Source of the DNA: Gracilibacillus lacisalsi DSM 19029 | GTDB taxonomy: Bacteria > Bacillota > Bacilli > Bacillales > Amphibacillaceae | Reading direction: 5' to 3' | Length of the DNA: 64,000 nt | Assembly: GCF_000377765.1 (NCBI RefSeq) | Contig: NZ_KB898674.1 | Coordinates: forward strand, 1 to 64,000 | Shown here: positions 27,107 to 36,152 of the stretch, piece after piece | Layout: the number at the start of each line of letters is the position of its first letter | How positions within the stretch are numbered: the stretch's first letter is position 1 | Notes under the pieces: generated by a model | What the model saw: the letters and a program-made list of their open reading frames with translations, nothing else | Told to the model about the DNA's origin: nothing | Database searches by the model: none | Program-made: the position numbers and the translations under genes

Positions 27107-28027
27107 ATGTTTCAATTTATTGTAAGACGTCTCATTCAGTTAATCCCTGTTCTATTAGGTGTAACCATCATTGTTTTCTCACTTATGCACCTTACTCCGG
27201 GGAATCCAGCACAAATTATTGCTGGAGAAAGTGCGCCAAAAGAGACCATTGAGCAAATAGAAAACCGGTTAGGCCTTAATGATCCTATTCCTGTTCAATA
27301 TTTTCATTTTCTAAAAGATGCCGTTATGTTAGATTTCGGAACTTCTTGGAGAACAAGTTTACCAGTAAGTCAAGAACTTGCGCCCAAGTTTTGGGTTACG
27401 CTTGAACTAGCCGTATATAGTACGATATTTAGTATATTCTTAGGTTTAATAGCTGGTATTATCTCAGCTGTGAGACAATATTCCATTGCGGATGTAGGGA
27501 TAATGCTCGTCGCTTTATTCGGGCTATCTATGCCAAATTTCTGGTTCGGTTTAATGCTTATGCAATGGTTCTCCCTTCAACTAGGATGGTTACCGCCAAC
27601 AGGTTGGGGATCACCACAACAAATAATCTTACCAGTTATTACTTTAGGGACAATGGGAGCTGCCGTTATCGCTAGGATGACAAGGTCCAGTATGCTCGAT
27701 GTGATCTCACAGGACTATATCCGAACAGCAAGAGCGAAAGGTTTAAAAGAAAGAGTAGTCATTTACAGACATGCTTTAAAAAATGCGCTTATTCCTGTTG
27801 TAACCGTAATTGGTTTACAGTTTGGTAGTTTACTAGCAGGTGCTGTTTTAACAGAGACCGTTTTTGCTATTAATGGCATGGGTAAATTAATGGTCGACCG
27901 AATCCTGGCAAGAGATTTCCCTGTTGTTCAGGCTTCCGTGCTCATTATTGCTGTTGTCTTTGTTTTTGTTAACTTAATCGTTGATATTTCTTATAAATTC
28001 TTAAACAAACGAATTAATATGGATTAA
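27107..28027 (+). CDS. oppB: Oligopeptide/dipeptide ABC transporter permease (OppB/DppB type)
   Basis: This second permease has 306 residues. It begins FIVRRLIQLIPVLLGVTIIVF and MHLTPGNPAQ, the standard opening of OppB proteins. Six helices and the EAA-type loop RAKGLKERVVIYRHALKNALIP are visible. It pairs with OppC to form the membrane pore. The 17-bp gap after oppC shows an operon. Confidence 0.93.
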   Translation: MFQFIVRRLIQLIPVLLGVTIIVFSLMHLTPGNPAQIIAGESAPKETIEQIENRLGLNDPIPVQYFHFLKDAVMLDFGTSWRTSLPVSQELAPKFWVTLELAVYSTIFSIFLGLIAGIISAVRQYSIADVGIMLVALFGLSMPNFWFGLMLMQWFSLQLGWLPPTGWGSPQQIILPVITLGTMGAAVIARMTRSSMLDVISQDYIRTARAKGLKERVVIYRHALKNALIPVVTVIGLQFGSLLAGAVLTETVFAINGMGKLMVDRILARDFPVVQASVLIIAVVFVFVNLIVDISYKFLNKRINMD

Positions 28028-28052
28028 ATCCTTACAGAAAGAGGTGAGCGAT

Positions 28053-29084
28053 GTGAATCAAGAAACTATTTTAGACATAAATGATTTAAGAACTTCCTTT
28101 CTAGTGGATGGATTTGAAGTGAAAGCTGTCGACGGCGTTTCATTCAAATTACCGAAAGGAAAAACAATCGGGATTGTTGGTGAGTCAGGATCTGGTAAAA
28201 GTATTACAGCGATGTCTATTCTGCAATTACTAGATAAGCCAGGTAAAATTATGGGCGGAGAGATTAATTTTAAAGGAAGAGACCTTACCAAATTAAGTGA
28301 AAAAGAAATTCGTGACATTCGCGGAAATGAAATCTCCATGATATTTCAGGAACCAATGACGTCCTTAAACCCTGTTTATACGATCGGACAGCAAATTCGT
28401 GAAACACTAAAAGTCCATCAAGGTCTTGACAAACAGCGTGGTACAAAAAAAGCTATTGAATTGCTTACTTTAGTTGGTATTCCGTCGCCAGAACAACGTG
28501 TGAAACAATATCCACATGAATTGTCAGGTGGGATGAGGCAACGTGTTATGATTGCCATGGCACTCGCTTGTAATCCAGAATTGCTTATAGCGGATGAGCC
28601 TACTACCGCGTTAGATGTAACTATTCAAGCTCAGATTCTTGAATTAATCAAGGATCTTCAATCAGAATTAGGTATGTCTGTTATCATGATCACTCATGAT
28701 ATGGGTGTAGTAGCAGAAACATGTGATTATGTTGCCGTTATGTATGGTGGAAAAGTAGTAGAATACCAAGATGTGAAATCAATATTTAAATCTCCTAAAC
28801 ACCCATATACGGTAGGCTTACTCAATTCTATTCCTCGCCATGATACAGACGTAGATGAACTAGAGCCTATTAAAGGGAATGTACCAAGTCCTAAAGATAT
28901 GCCTGAGGGATGTCGGTTTGCACCTCGTTGCCCGTTCGCAACAGAGTTGTGTACACAGGAACTTCCAACATTAGATACTCAGGCAGACGGTGGCGAAGTA
29001 CGTTGTTGGATTTACACAGACCGTTGGGACGGAGATCCGGAGGTGAATGTACGTGAGTCAAAAAGAACTGCTGAAAGTGAATAA
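28053..29084 (+). CDS. oppD: Peptide ABC transporter ATP-binding protein (OppD type)
   Basis: I start at the GTG at 28053, six bases after GAGGTG; the earlier GTG at 28044 lies inside the ribosome site. The 343 residues show Walker A GESGSGKS at 43-50, signature LSGGMRQRV, and Walker B with [12 protein letters not shown]. The C-terminal oligopeptide-transporter extension carries cysteines in [14 protein letters not shown], seen in OppD proteins that can hold an iron-sulfur cluster. It overlaps oppF by 32 bp. Confidence 0.93.
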   Translation: MNQETILDINDLRTSFLVDGFEVKAVDGVSFKLPKGKTIGIVGESGSGKSITAMSILQLLDKPGKIMGGEINFKGRDLTKLSEKEIRDIRGNEISMIFQEPMTSLNPVYTIGQQIRETLKVHQGLDKQRGTKKAIELLTLVGIPSPEQRVKQYPHELSGGMRQRVMIAMALACNPELLIADEPTTALDVTIQAQILELIKDLQSELGMSVIMITHDMGVVAETCDYVAVMYGGKVVEYQDVKSIFKSPKHPYTVGLLNSIPRHDTDVDELEPIKGNVPSPKDMPEGCRFAPRCPFATELCTQELPTLDTQADGGEVRCWIYTDRWDGDPEVNVRESKRTAESE

Positions 29085-30051
29085 TTTAAAACAACATTTC
29101 CCTATTAAAGGGGGATTTTTAGGAAGAACCGTAAACCATGTAAAAGCTGTTGACGATGTTACTTTTGATATTTATGAAGGTGAAACATTAAGTGTTGTAG
29201 GAGAATCTGGATGTGGCAAATCGACAACAGGACGCGCTATTTTACGCTTAGACGAACCTACTGACGGTTCTATTGAATTTGATGGCGTTGACTTGCTAGC
29301 ACTAAACAAGCGGGAAATGAGAAAGAAACGAAAAGATTTACAAGTAATCTTTCAGGACCCTTATGCTTCCCTTAACCCGAGACAAACTGTAGCACAAATC
29401 TTGATGGAAGCTATGGCAATACAGAAGGCAGTGCCAAAAGCAAAGCGTAGAGAGCGAGCGATCGAATTACTTGAAACAGTTGGGCTAAATGCGGACCAGA
29501 TCGATCGTTATCCACATGAGTTCTCAGGTGGACAGAGACAACGAATTGGTATCGCACGTGCACTATCCGTTGATCCAAAGTTAATCATTTGTGATGAAGC
29601 TGTTTCTGCTCTTGACGTATCCGTACAGGCGCAAGTTCTTAACTTGCTTAAGAAGCTTCAAAAAGAATTCAATTTGACATTCTTATTTATTGCACACGAT
29701 TTAGGTGTTGTTCGTCATATTTCCGACCGAATCATTGTGATGTATCTAGGAAAAATCGTGGAAATCGCTGATAAAAAATCATTATTCGAAAATCCACAGC
29801 ATCCTTATACAAAAGCATTACTTTCTTCGATCCCAACACCAGATCCAGAAGTAAAGAAAGAAAGAATTATCCTAAAAGGAGATGTTCCTTCTCCTATTAA
29901 TCCACCACAAGGATGCAGGTTCCATACAAGATGTCCTTTCGCTACAGATATTTGTAGACAGGAAGCTCCTGCATTACGTAATTTGGATAATATGAAGGAA
30001 GGCCATCGCGCTGCATGTCATCATATAGAAAAAATTGCAGCAGAACAATAA
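29053..30051 (+). CDS. oppF: Peptide ABC transporter ATP-binding protein (OppF type)
   Basis: The GTG at 29053 lies nine bases after GGAGG; the ATG at 29047 is too close to that site. The 332 residues show GESGCGKS at 50-57, FSGGQRQRIGIARAL and ICDEAVSALDVS. The C-terminal CRFHTRCPFATDIC resembles OppD. With OppD it forms the ATPase pair. The start lies inside oppD, which suggests translational coupling. Confidence 0.93.
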   Translation: MSQKELLKVNNLKQHFPIKGGFLGRTVNHVKAVDDVTFDIYEGETLSVVGESGCGKSTTGRAILRLDEPTDGSIEFDGVDLLALNKREMRKKRKDLQVIFQDPYASLNPRQTVAQILMEAMAIQKAVPKAKRRERAIELLETVGLNADQIDRYPHEFSGGQRQRIGIARALSVDPKLIICDEAVSALDVSVQAQVLNLLKKLQKEFNLTFLFIAHDLGVVRHISDRIIVMYLGKIVEIADKKSLFENPQHPYTKALLSSIPTPDPEVKKERIILKGDVPSPINPPQGCRFHTRCPFATDICRQEAPALRNLDNMKEGHRAACHHIEKIAAEQ

Positions 30052-30055
30052 TCCG

Positions 30056-30100
30056 AAAAAAGATCTTTGATAACTATAAAAGTTGTCAGAGATCTTTTTT
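30056..30100 (+). terminator. Intrinsic terminator of the opp operon
   Basis: AAAAAGATCT and AGATCTTTTT close a long stem with inner TGATAACT and AGTTGTCA arms, followed by T residues. Confidence 0.88.
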
Positions 30101-30185
30101 AAAAGGTAAGAAAGTATATAATCAGTGCAATGACCGTGTTTAACGAAGTAGTTATTTGGACATATTTTATGTGTGATTGCCAACG

Positions 30186-30304
30186 CTCCGACTAATTACT
30201 TTCTGCGGGCACGGACTTAACTAACTTTGCAAAGAAAAACACTTTGCAAAGTGGATTTTCGGCTAGCGCTATTCCCGCAGGTGTCTACGTAATTAGTCTC
30301 CGCT
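30186..30304. repeat. Palindromic element, diverged relative of the 1-187 repeat
   Basis: Perfect outer arms GACTAATTAC (30190) and GTAATTAGTC (30289), then CTGCGGG (30203) and CCCGCAG (30274), enclose two copies of CTTTGCAAAG. Read on the minus strand the core has ATCCACTT, AAGTG, CTTTGC and AAAGTTAG in the same order as 55304-55380. The outer arms differ between the two. Confidence 0.75.
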
Positions 30305-30522
30305 ATGAGGAGGGTGCAGCAATTCTTATAGCTTCGGTGATGTTATAACAGACTATATGAGAAATACTAGACCTTATACTGCTTTCTACAAGTTTGTAGT
30401 TTTTATTTGTTTTTTAAGCTGCTTTACCTCTCTATTGAGATGATTAAAACTCATTATTGTTGCGTATTGTGCTTTTGTTACTGTTTATTTACCACAACGT
30501 AAGATAATTGATGAAAAACATT

Positions 30523-30555
30523 AAAAAAAGGAAGCCATTGTCGGCTTCCTTTTTT
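30523..30555 (-). terminator. Intrinsic terminator of oppA
   Basis: AAAAAAGGAAGCC and GGCTTCCTTTTTT flank a six-base loop. It directly follows the oppA stop on the minus strand. Confidence 0.93.
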
Positions 30556-30559
30556 ATAT

Positions 30560-32179
30560 TTATTCTTCGATATATGCATCTTTAATTTGGTAAATACCTT
30601 GTGCATTGATGCTAAAGTCTTTAACTGAATCACTTACCCCTAATAAGTATTCTTGGTGATGTGTATACATCATTGGAGCAAGATCAACAAGCTTTTCTTG
30701 TACTTCGCTATAAATTTCTTGTCGTGCTTCAGGATCTGTTTCACGGCGTCCTGCATCTAATAATTCATCTACTTCATCATCTGATATGAAAGAACGGTTT
30801 CCTGGCTCACCATGTTGAGAGCTATGGAATAATGGATATAGGCCATAATCAGCGTCAGCTGTTACCGTAGACCAACCTAGAATAAACATATCATGCTCTC
30901 CATTAGCAGTACCTTCTAAGTATGCCCCCCATTCTAACTCTCGAATCTCAATATCGACACCAATCTCGCCTAATTGTGCTTGAAGTGCTACAGCTGTATC
31001 AACACGCTGCTCATTATCATTTGTCCAAATCGTTGTTTCAAACCCATCTTCGTACCCTGCTTCAGCTAATAATTCTTTCGCTTGGTCTACGTCATATGGT
31101 AAACCTTCAATCGAATCATCGAAACCAAATACAGGTGGTGCTAATGCACCAATTGCAGGGATACCGACACCATTCATTACACCATTAATGATTTCGTCTT
31201 TATTAATTGCCATAGAAAGTGCTTGACGTACTCGGACATCATCGAATGGTTCTTTTTCTGTATTAAATCCGATATAAGATACAGAAACGCTTGGAGATTG
31301 TAAAACACTCGCATCTGGTAGACCATCAACTCGTGACATATTATTCGGTCCAATTTGATCTGCTACATGAGTCACACCTGTTTCTAACTCTGCTACTCTT
31401 GAGCTTTGTTCTGCTACTACTTTAAATTGAACAGAATCTAATTTAGCATTGTCTCCCCAATAATCCTCATATGGAGTTAACGTTACGCTCTCACCTGCAG
31501 ACCAATCTTCTAATTTAAATGGTCCTGTACCACTAGGGTTTTGGTTGATATACTCGTCAACATCGCCACCATCTTCTAGTTGTGCATAATCTTCGTCAAT
31601 AATAGTAGGACTCATAATCGCAGTACCACTATGCGCTAGATTAGCTAATAACGGAGCATAAGGATACTCTAAATTAAATCTAACTGTATAATCATCTACT
31701 ACTTCAACACTTTCCACTTGCTCTATTAAGAATACATATGGAGAAGCAATTTCCTCATCAGCTAAACGATCAAAACTCTTTTTAACTGCTTCAGCGTTGA
31801 ATTCTGCACCATCATGAAAAGTGACACCTTCTTGAAGATGGAATTCCCATGTTAAATCATCAACTTGTTCCCAATCAGTCGCTAAACCTGGTTCAATTTC
31901 TTGATCATCGTTCAGCGTAGTTAGTGTTTCATAAATATTTTCACGTACATTACTTGAAGGTACGTCATTTTGTCCTTGAGCTGATAGTGAAACTACATCA
32001 GATGGTACCGTTATTACTAATTCCCCGGAACCTGCTGCTTCTTCGTTCTCGCTGCCTTCTTCTGCTGAATCGTTTTCATCTGTTGTTTCCTCCGGTTCAC
32101 CGTCACCTGCACAAGCAACTAGTGCAATCGATAGTACAAACAGAAGAGATAACATTAAAACTAAATGTTTAGATTTCAT
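30560..32179 (-). CDS. oppA: Peptide-binding lipoprotein (SBP family 5, OppA/DppA type)
   Basis: The 539-residue protein has a lipoprotein signal ending in LVAC, with Cys23 the lipid anchor. An acidic Ser/Glu/Asp-rich linker of about 28 residues follows, typical of salt-tolerant Bacillaceae. The family-5 fold is shown by LTWEFHLQEGVTFHDGAEFNA-type sequence, here WEFHLQEGVTFHDG, and PSGTGPFKLEDW. It captures peptides outside the membrane for the OppBCDF complex. It faces the other opp genes and has its own promoter, which allows separate high expression. Confidence 0.94.
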   Translation of the reverse strand: MKSKHLVLMLSLLFVLSIALVACAGDGEPEETTDENDSAEEGSENEEAAGSGELVITVPSDVVSLSAQGQNDVPSSNVRENIYETLTTLNDDQEIEPGLATDWEQVDDLTWEFHLQEGVTFHDGAEFNAEAVKKSFDRLADEEIASPYVFLIEQVESVEVVDDYTVRFNLEYPYAPLLANLAHSGTAIMSPTIIDEDYAQLEDGGDVDEYINQNPSGTGPFKLEDWSAGESVTLTPYEDYWGDNAKLDSVQFKVVAEQSSRVAELETGVTHVADQIGPNNMSRVDGLPDASVLQSPSVSVSYIGFNTEKEPFDDVRVRQALSMAINKDEIINGVMNGVGIPAIGALAPPVFGFDDSIEGLPYDVDQAKELLAEAGYEDGFETTIWTNDNEQRVDTAVALQAQLGEIGVDIEIRELEWGAYLEGTANGEHDMFILGWSTVTADADYGLYPLFHSSQHGEPGNRSFISDDEVDELLDAGRRETDPEARQEIYSEVQEKLVDLAPMMYTHHQEYLLGVSDSVKDFSINAQGIYQIKDAYIEE

Positions 32180-32239
32180 TAATCTAAACCCCCCTCTTTT
32201 AAGTTTTTGTAAAGATTATGTAATATATAATCAAGTTAT

Positions 32240-32268
32240 AATATAACTGAAATTTCCCAAACTTTCAA
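32240..32268 (-). promoter_or_regulatory. Promoter of oppA
   Basis: On the minus strand TTGAAA and TATATT are 17 bp apart, about 60 bp before the oppA start. Confidence 0.65.
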
Positions 32269-32452
32269 GCAATTTTGTCAAATATCTTCTCCGACTTTTT
32301 AAATTCGAGATATATGACTTTCAGATATTAATATATTTAACATTAACTTATAATAGTAAGTTTAATCATCATTAACAAGGAAGCTAGCTTACTCCTGAAT
32401 GGAGGGCCATCTGATCGTTTGCATAGACTTTCGATATTTTTATATACAAATA

Positions 32453-32490
32453 AAAAAGATCTTCTCCCTATTTTAGTAGGAAAAAGATCT
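32453..32490 (-). terminator. Intrinsic terminator of ackA
   Basis: AGATCTT arms with inner CC-GG pairs form a stem that ends, on the minus strand, in TTTTTT. It follows the ackA stop. Confidence 0.8.
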
Positions 32491-32504
32491 ATTCCAGAAT
32501 AAAT

Positions 32505-33695
32505 TTATTGTGTTAATCTCACTGCATCTCTAGCAATCATTACTTCCTCGTTTGTAGGAATAACAATTACTTTTACAGGGGAATGTGGATAGTTTACAAA
32601 TGTTTCTTTACCACGAATGTTGTTTAGGCTTGGATCCCAATATACACCCATAAACTCTAATCCTTTTAATACACGTTCACGAATGGTTATACTGTTTTCA
32701 CCTACACCAGCGGTAAAGATGATCGCATCCACACCATGCATTCTTGCAGCATAGGAACCAATGTATTTATGAATTCTCTCTGCAAATACTTGAAGAGCTA
32801 ATTCGGCACGATTATCACCATTTTCTGCCTTCTCCTGAATATCTCGTAAATCACTAGAAAATCCGGATAAAGCTAGCATACCACTTTTCTTATTTAAAAC
32901 ATTCATTACTTCTGAAGCAGATTGTCCAGTTTTCTCCATGATATACGGAATTAAGGCTGGATCAATATTTCCAGATCTTGTCCCCATTGTAACACCAGCT
33001 AAAGGTGTAAAGCCCATAGAAGTATCAATTGACTTACCTTTTTCAATTGCTGCGATACTTGCACCATTTCCTAAGTGACAAGATAACAGACGTAATTGTT
33101 CCAAAGGTACACCCATTAACTCTGAAGCACGTTCAGAAACGTATTTATGTGACGTACCATGAAATCCGTATTTACGGATGCCATATTTTTGATAATATTC
33201 ATATGGTAAACTATATAAATAAGATTGCTCAGGCATTGTCTGGTGAAATGCTGTATCAAATACTGCTACAGAAGGCACATTAGGCAACACTTCACGGAAA
33301 GCACGAATACCAGTTAAGTTCGCTGGGTTATGCAATGGTGCTAACTCAGATACCTCTTCAATTTCCTTAATTACTTCATCAGTAATCACTACCGAATCAT
33401 TAAATTTCTCGCCACCGTGTACGACACGATGACCGATACCATCGATTTCATCCAAACTTTTAATTACACCAAATGATGTTAATTTATCAAGTAATAGCTT
33501 GACAGCTACAGCATGATCAGGAATATCTCTTGTTTCTTCATCTTCTTTATCATCAAATTCAATAGAAAAAACGGAATCAGCAATACCAATTCGTTCTACT
33601 AGTCCTTTTGACAACACTTTTTCTTCCGGCATTTCAATTAGTTGAAACTTTAGTGAAGAACTTCCGGCGTTTACAGCTAAAATTTTACGCAACAT
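32505..33695 (-). CDS. ackA: Acetate kinase
   Basis: This enzyme interconverts acetyl phosphate and ADP with acetate and ATP in overflow metabolism. The ATG at 33695 follows AAAGGA and gives 396 residues beginning [17 protein letters not shown]. The family signature NAGSSS, the GHRVVHGGE and [11 protein letters not shown] stretches, and TAGVGENS near the end are all present. In Bacillus, ackA is activated by CcpA. A cre-like site with the right spacing lies upstream. Confidence 0.97.
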   Translation of the reverse strand: MLRKILAVNAGSSSLKFQLIEMPEEKVLSKGLVERIGIADSVFSIEFDDKEDEETRDIPDHAVAVKLLLDKLTSFGVIKSLDEIDGIGHRVVHGGEKFNDSVVITDEVIKEIEEVSELAPLHNPANLTGIRAFREVLPNVPSVAVFDTAFHQTMPEQSYLYSLPYEYYQKYGIRKYGFHGTSHKYVSERASELMGVPLEQLRLLSCHLGNGASIAAIEKGKSIDTSMGFTPLAGVTMGTRSGNIDPALIPYIMEKTGQSASEVMNVLNKKSGMLALSGFSSDLRDIQEKAENGDNRAELALQVFAERIHKYIGSYAARMHGVDAIIFTAGVGENSITIRERVLKGLEFMGVYWDPSLNNIRGKETFVNYPHSPVKVIVIPTNEEVMIARDAVRLTQ

Positions 33696-33777
33696 TTTCA
33701 ATCCTTTCATTCTTTCATTTACTTATCCTGACTAATAAAATCAATGTTTTGACATATGTTCAAACATTCCCATATCC

Positions 33778-33806
33778 ATTTAAACACCGTCAGAATAAGT
33801 TTGCAA
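33778..33806 (-). promoter_or_regulatory. Candidate ackA promoter
   Basis: On the minus strand TTGCAA and TTAAAT are 17 bp apart, about 80 bp upstream of the ackA start. Confidence 0.5.
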
Positions 33807-33819
33807 CCGGAATATCAAA

Positions 33820-33833
33820 TGGTAACGTTTGCT
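33820..33833. promoter_or_regulatory. Candidate activating cre site of ackA
   Basis: TGGTAACGTTTGCT matches the core of the cre consensus with two mismatches. Its centre lies about 56 bp upstream of the start predicted from the candidate promoter. I recall the same distance for the CcpA-activated ackA promoter of B. subtilis. Confidence 0.45.
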
Positions 33834-33855
33834 TCATGAAATTTTTATTTTCTGA

Positions 33856-34839
33856 CTATTCTCGCTTTTCTGATTTGAACCAATCATCGATTTTTTGAAG
33901 GATGTTATGTGTCTTATTGACATCTCTAAAGGACGGCAATTGAGCCATTAAAGTTTGCTTTGGTGGTTTTGTATCCTTACCGTGCTTCTGTAGTACTAAG
34001 ATACTCTTAGCATGTTGCTCGGAAGAAAACATTGATAATGGTAATTGCAGCAGTGCTAATATATGGGCATGATTGTGCAAATACTTTTGTAATTTATCAC
34101 TTTGATCACTAGTAAAAAGAAAATTAGGAATGACGAATAATAAGTACCCTGCTTCTTTTGTGTACATCATACTCTGTTCAATGAATAGGTGATGTGCATA
34201 AGCATGTCCTTCATCAGCATTCAATTCAAATTTAGCGGCTTGTTCATCGTTTGGATAATATCCGACAGGTAAGTCAGCTACAATTGCATCAACTGGCTCT
34301 AGCAATAAAGGTGTTAAGCTATCTTGGTGAAAGTATTCAATCTCAACTTCCTGCAGATTCGCACTTTCTACTGCTAATTGAATCAATGTCGGATCAATTT
34401 CACTTCCATACCCTGTTACATCTGCTTCTACCTGATTAATCACAGCAGTTAATAAATTCGCCGCACCACTTGCTGGATCAAATAGTCGTAATTGTTTTGT
34501 TTCAGGCATTAATTTTTGGATAAAGTAACCCATAAACATAGCTACACTGTCAGGTGTGACAACATGTTGATGTTGAGTTGATCCCTTCATTCCTTTAATT
34601 AAGGCCAATTGAATGACTTTACGAATCGATTCACTAGTTGTGTCTTCACTGTAAAAAGATTCTTTCAGTGATGCTAAACTATCTGCTGTCTTTTTATCTG
34701 GTAAATCTAAGGCTTCTTCTGTTTGAATAGCACGTAACGCAAAAATTAAACTTTCTAAATAAGGTTCATTTTCTGTTTCTTCTATAGTAGATGTTAGTTG
34801 ATCCAAATCTGAAAAAACTTTTTCTATATCAAATGACAT
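33856..34839 (-). CDS. ytxK: YtxK, N6-adenine methyltransferase-like protein
   Basis: This 327-residue SAM-dependent methyltransferase-fold protein resembles the M subunit of type I restriction systems. It has LFDPASGAANLL (SAM loop, near 130) and GSEIDPTLIQLA. The catalytic NPPY-type motif reads ADLPVGYY, so it is divergent. The neighbour ackA and the length match B. subtilis YtxK, whose target is unknown. No restriction or specificity gene is nearby, so a restriction role is unlikely. GGAGGG precedes the ATG. Confidence 0.88.
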   Translation of the reverse strand: MSFDIEKVFSDLDQLTSTIEETENEPYLESLIFALRAIQTEEALDLPDKKTADSLASLKESFYSEDTTSESIRKVIQLALIKGMKGSTQHQHVVTPDSVAMFMGYFIQKLMPETKQLRLFDPASGAANLLTAVINQVEADVTGYGSEIDPTLIQLAVESANLQEVEIEYFHQDSLTPLLLEPVDAIVADLPVGYYPNDEQAAKFELNADEGHAYAHHLFIEQSMMYTKEAGYLLFVIPNFLFTSDQSDKLQKYLHNHAHILALLQLPLSMFSSEQHAKSILVLQKHGKDTKPPKQTLMAQLPSFRDVNKTHNILQKIDDWFKSEKRE

Positions 34840-34917
34840 CTTTTACTCCCTCCACAATATACAAAATGATTCACTGCCTACCTTATCACGGTGCTAATTG
34901 TTGATAAGATTCGCTAA

Positions 34918-34946
34918 CCAACAGTGGGTTCAAATCCCACTGTTGG
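34918..34946. other. Perfect 11-bp hairpin with a tRNA T-loop-like apex
   Basis: CCAACAGTGGG and CCCACTGTTGG enclose TTCAAAT on the plus strand. The upper part, GTGGG-TTCAAAT-CCCAC, has the shape of a tRNA T arm, but there is no rest of a tRNA. It lies between ytfJ and ytxK and lacks a T run on the minus strand. Confidence 0.7.
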
Positions 34947-34998
34947 AAGTCTCACTATATTATGAAGGCAGTGAAATCAAATTGTCTACTGAGAAGCA

Positions 34999-35472
34999 TT
35001 ATATATCATTACCTTGCTGCTTTTCATCTCTTCTTTGTTTTAACATATCTAAAACCTGGTCAATTACTTGCGGGCTTTTCTCTAACACTTTCTCATACGC
35101 TGTTGTCGATTCATTTAGTGGCAACAGCCGGACACCTTCCTTATTAGCAATGACAAATGCTGAAGGGATAATGGATACACCTCCACCACTTCCACCACCA
35201 AACGGGATGATCGATTCTGATTGGGTATCATCTTGCCCGCTTTCTTGACCTTTTTCTTGACCTTGCTGATCTTGTCCTCCCCCAGGTACAAACTCACTAC
35301 CACCAGCTGCAAAACCAAATTTGACTTTTGATAAAGGAATGATCAAGCTGCCATCTGGAACTTCTATTGGTTTACCAATTGCTGTATCCACTTCGATTAA
35401 TTGTTTTAAATTGGCCATCGTTAAATTCATAAATCCTTCTAACGGGTGAACATTTTGATTATTATCTTCCAT
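34999..35472 (-). CDS. ytfJ: Sporulation protein YtfJ
   Basis: The 157 residues open with a helical region, HPLEGFMNLTMANLKQLIEV. A small beta-rich domain follows, with IPLSKVKFGFAAGG, then a Gly/Gln/Asp-rich low-complexity stretch at about 70-95. It ends with ISVIPSAF-like (here VSIIPSAFVIANKEGVRLLPL). These are features of GerW/YtfJ proteins, expressed in the forespore and involved in germination. It overlaps ytfI by one base, so the two are coupled. Its exact molecular role is not known. Confidence 0.9.
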   Translation of the reverse strand: MEDNNQNVHPLEGFMNLTMANLKQLIEVDTAIGKPIEVPDGSLIIPLSKVKFGFAAGGSEFVPGGGQDQQGQEKGQESGQDDTQSESIIPFGGGSGGGVSIIPSAFVIANKEGVRLLPLNESTTAYEKVLEKSPQVIDQVLDMLKQRRDEKQQGNDI

Positions 35473-35999
35473 TATTGTCTGGCTCCTTTTCGTATTTTTT
35501 TCATTTTCTTCATTTCTTTGATAGTCTTACTCAATTTTACCGATATCATGCACTCACCTGCTGATTGAAAAGTTTCTTGTTCAAAATCTGCTGCTATATT
35601 AATTTCAACGTCTCGTTTACTACTATAATGAGCTTTAATCCATTCAGCTAACGTAGTGATAGACACGTAAAGGTATGCTGTTATCGAGGGATCATATGTA
35701 GCAACAATCGTTTCGGTATGTAAAGCTTCCATTTCTGATTTTTTCAACAAACTTTTTACAAGATGATACATCTCCTTCATATCCACGCTTTTATCTGTTT
35801 CTAAAGATGTTAAATCGAACTGGGTGAAATCGATTGTCTCTTGATAAAATGTGAAACGTAATATACTAATTTTAAATTGGGCATTTTTATCCTCTTCATC
35901 CCATTGCCAATCCAATGATATATATACTCGTGACCTAAGAAAAATGAACAGAATAATAATGAAAAGTACAATTATAATCAATAATAAGACAATCAGCAT
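35472..35999 (-). CDS. ytfI: DUF2953 protein YtfI
   Basis: This 175-residue protein has one strong N-terminal membrane helix at residues 1-22 and a basic C-terminal tail, TIKEMKKMKKIRKGARQ. The middle has alternating strands and resembles DUF2953. It precedes ytfJ in one transcript and shares a base at the junction, as in B. subtilis. The family has no known activity; linkage with ytfJ suggests a role in the spore. Confidence 0.85.
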   Translation of the reverse strand: MLIVLLLIIIVLFIIILFIFLRSRVYISLDWQWDEEDKNAQFKISILRFTFYQETIDFTQFDLTSLETDKSVDMKEMYHLVKSLLKKSEMEALHTETIVATYDPSITAYLYVSITTLAEWIKAHYSSKRDVEINIAADFEQETFQSAGECMISVKLSKTIKEMKKMKKIRKGARQ

Positions 36000-36152
36000 A
36001 TTCTCACCTCTTCATTATTATTTACGAGTAAATAGTAGATTAATCATAAAGTCGTAACAATCAACACAAAATAATCCAAGTTATCAATAGGATAGCTTTG
36101 GAAACCATGATAAGATGAGAATAGATACATATGCTTGTTAGGAGGAAGGAAA

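Larger units (their letters stand above)
30052..30559. other. Convergent gap between oppF and oppA
   Basis: The gap holds two strong terminators at its ends and a palindromic element in its middle. The small frame at 29974-30183 overlaps oppF antisense and is not credible. Confidence 0.75.
32180..32504. other. Gap between oppA and ackA
   Basis: It holds the oppA promoter and the ackA terminator. The middle has a perfect AAGCTAGCTT palindrome near 32380 that I cannot assign. No gene is seen. Confidence 0.6.

Noticed and set aside
33856-34839. YtxK as part of a restriction-modification system
   Set aside because: No restriction or specificity gene is adjacent, the catalytic motif is divergent, and the gene sits in its usual core location.
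34929-34935. tRNA gene at the T-loop-like sequence
   Set aside because: No acceptor stem, D arm or anticodon arm can be found around it.
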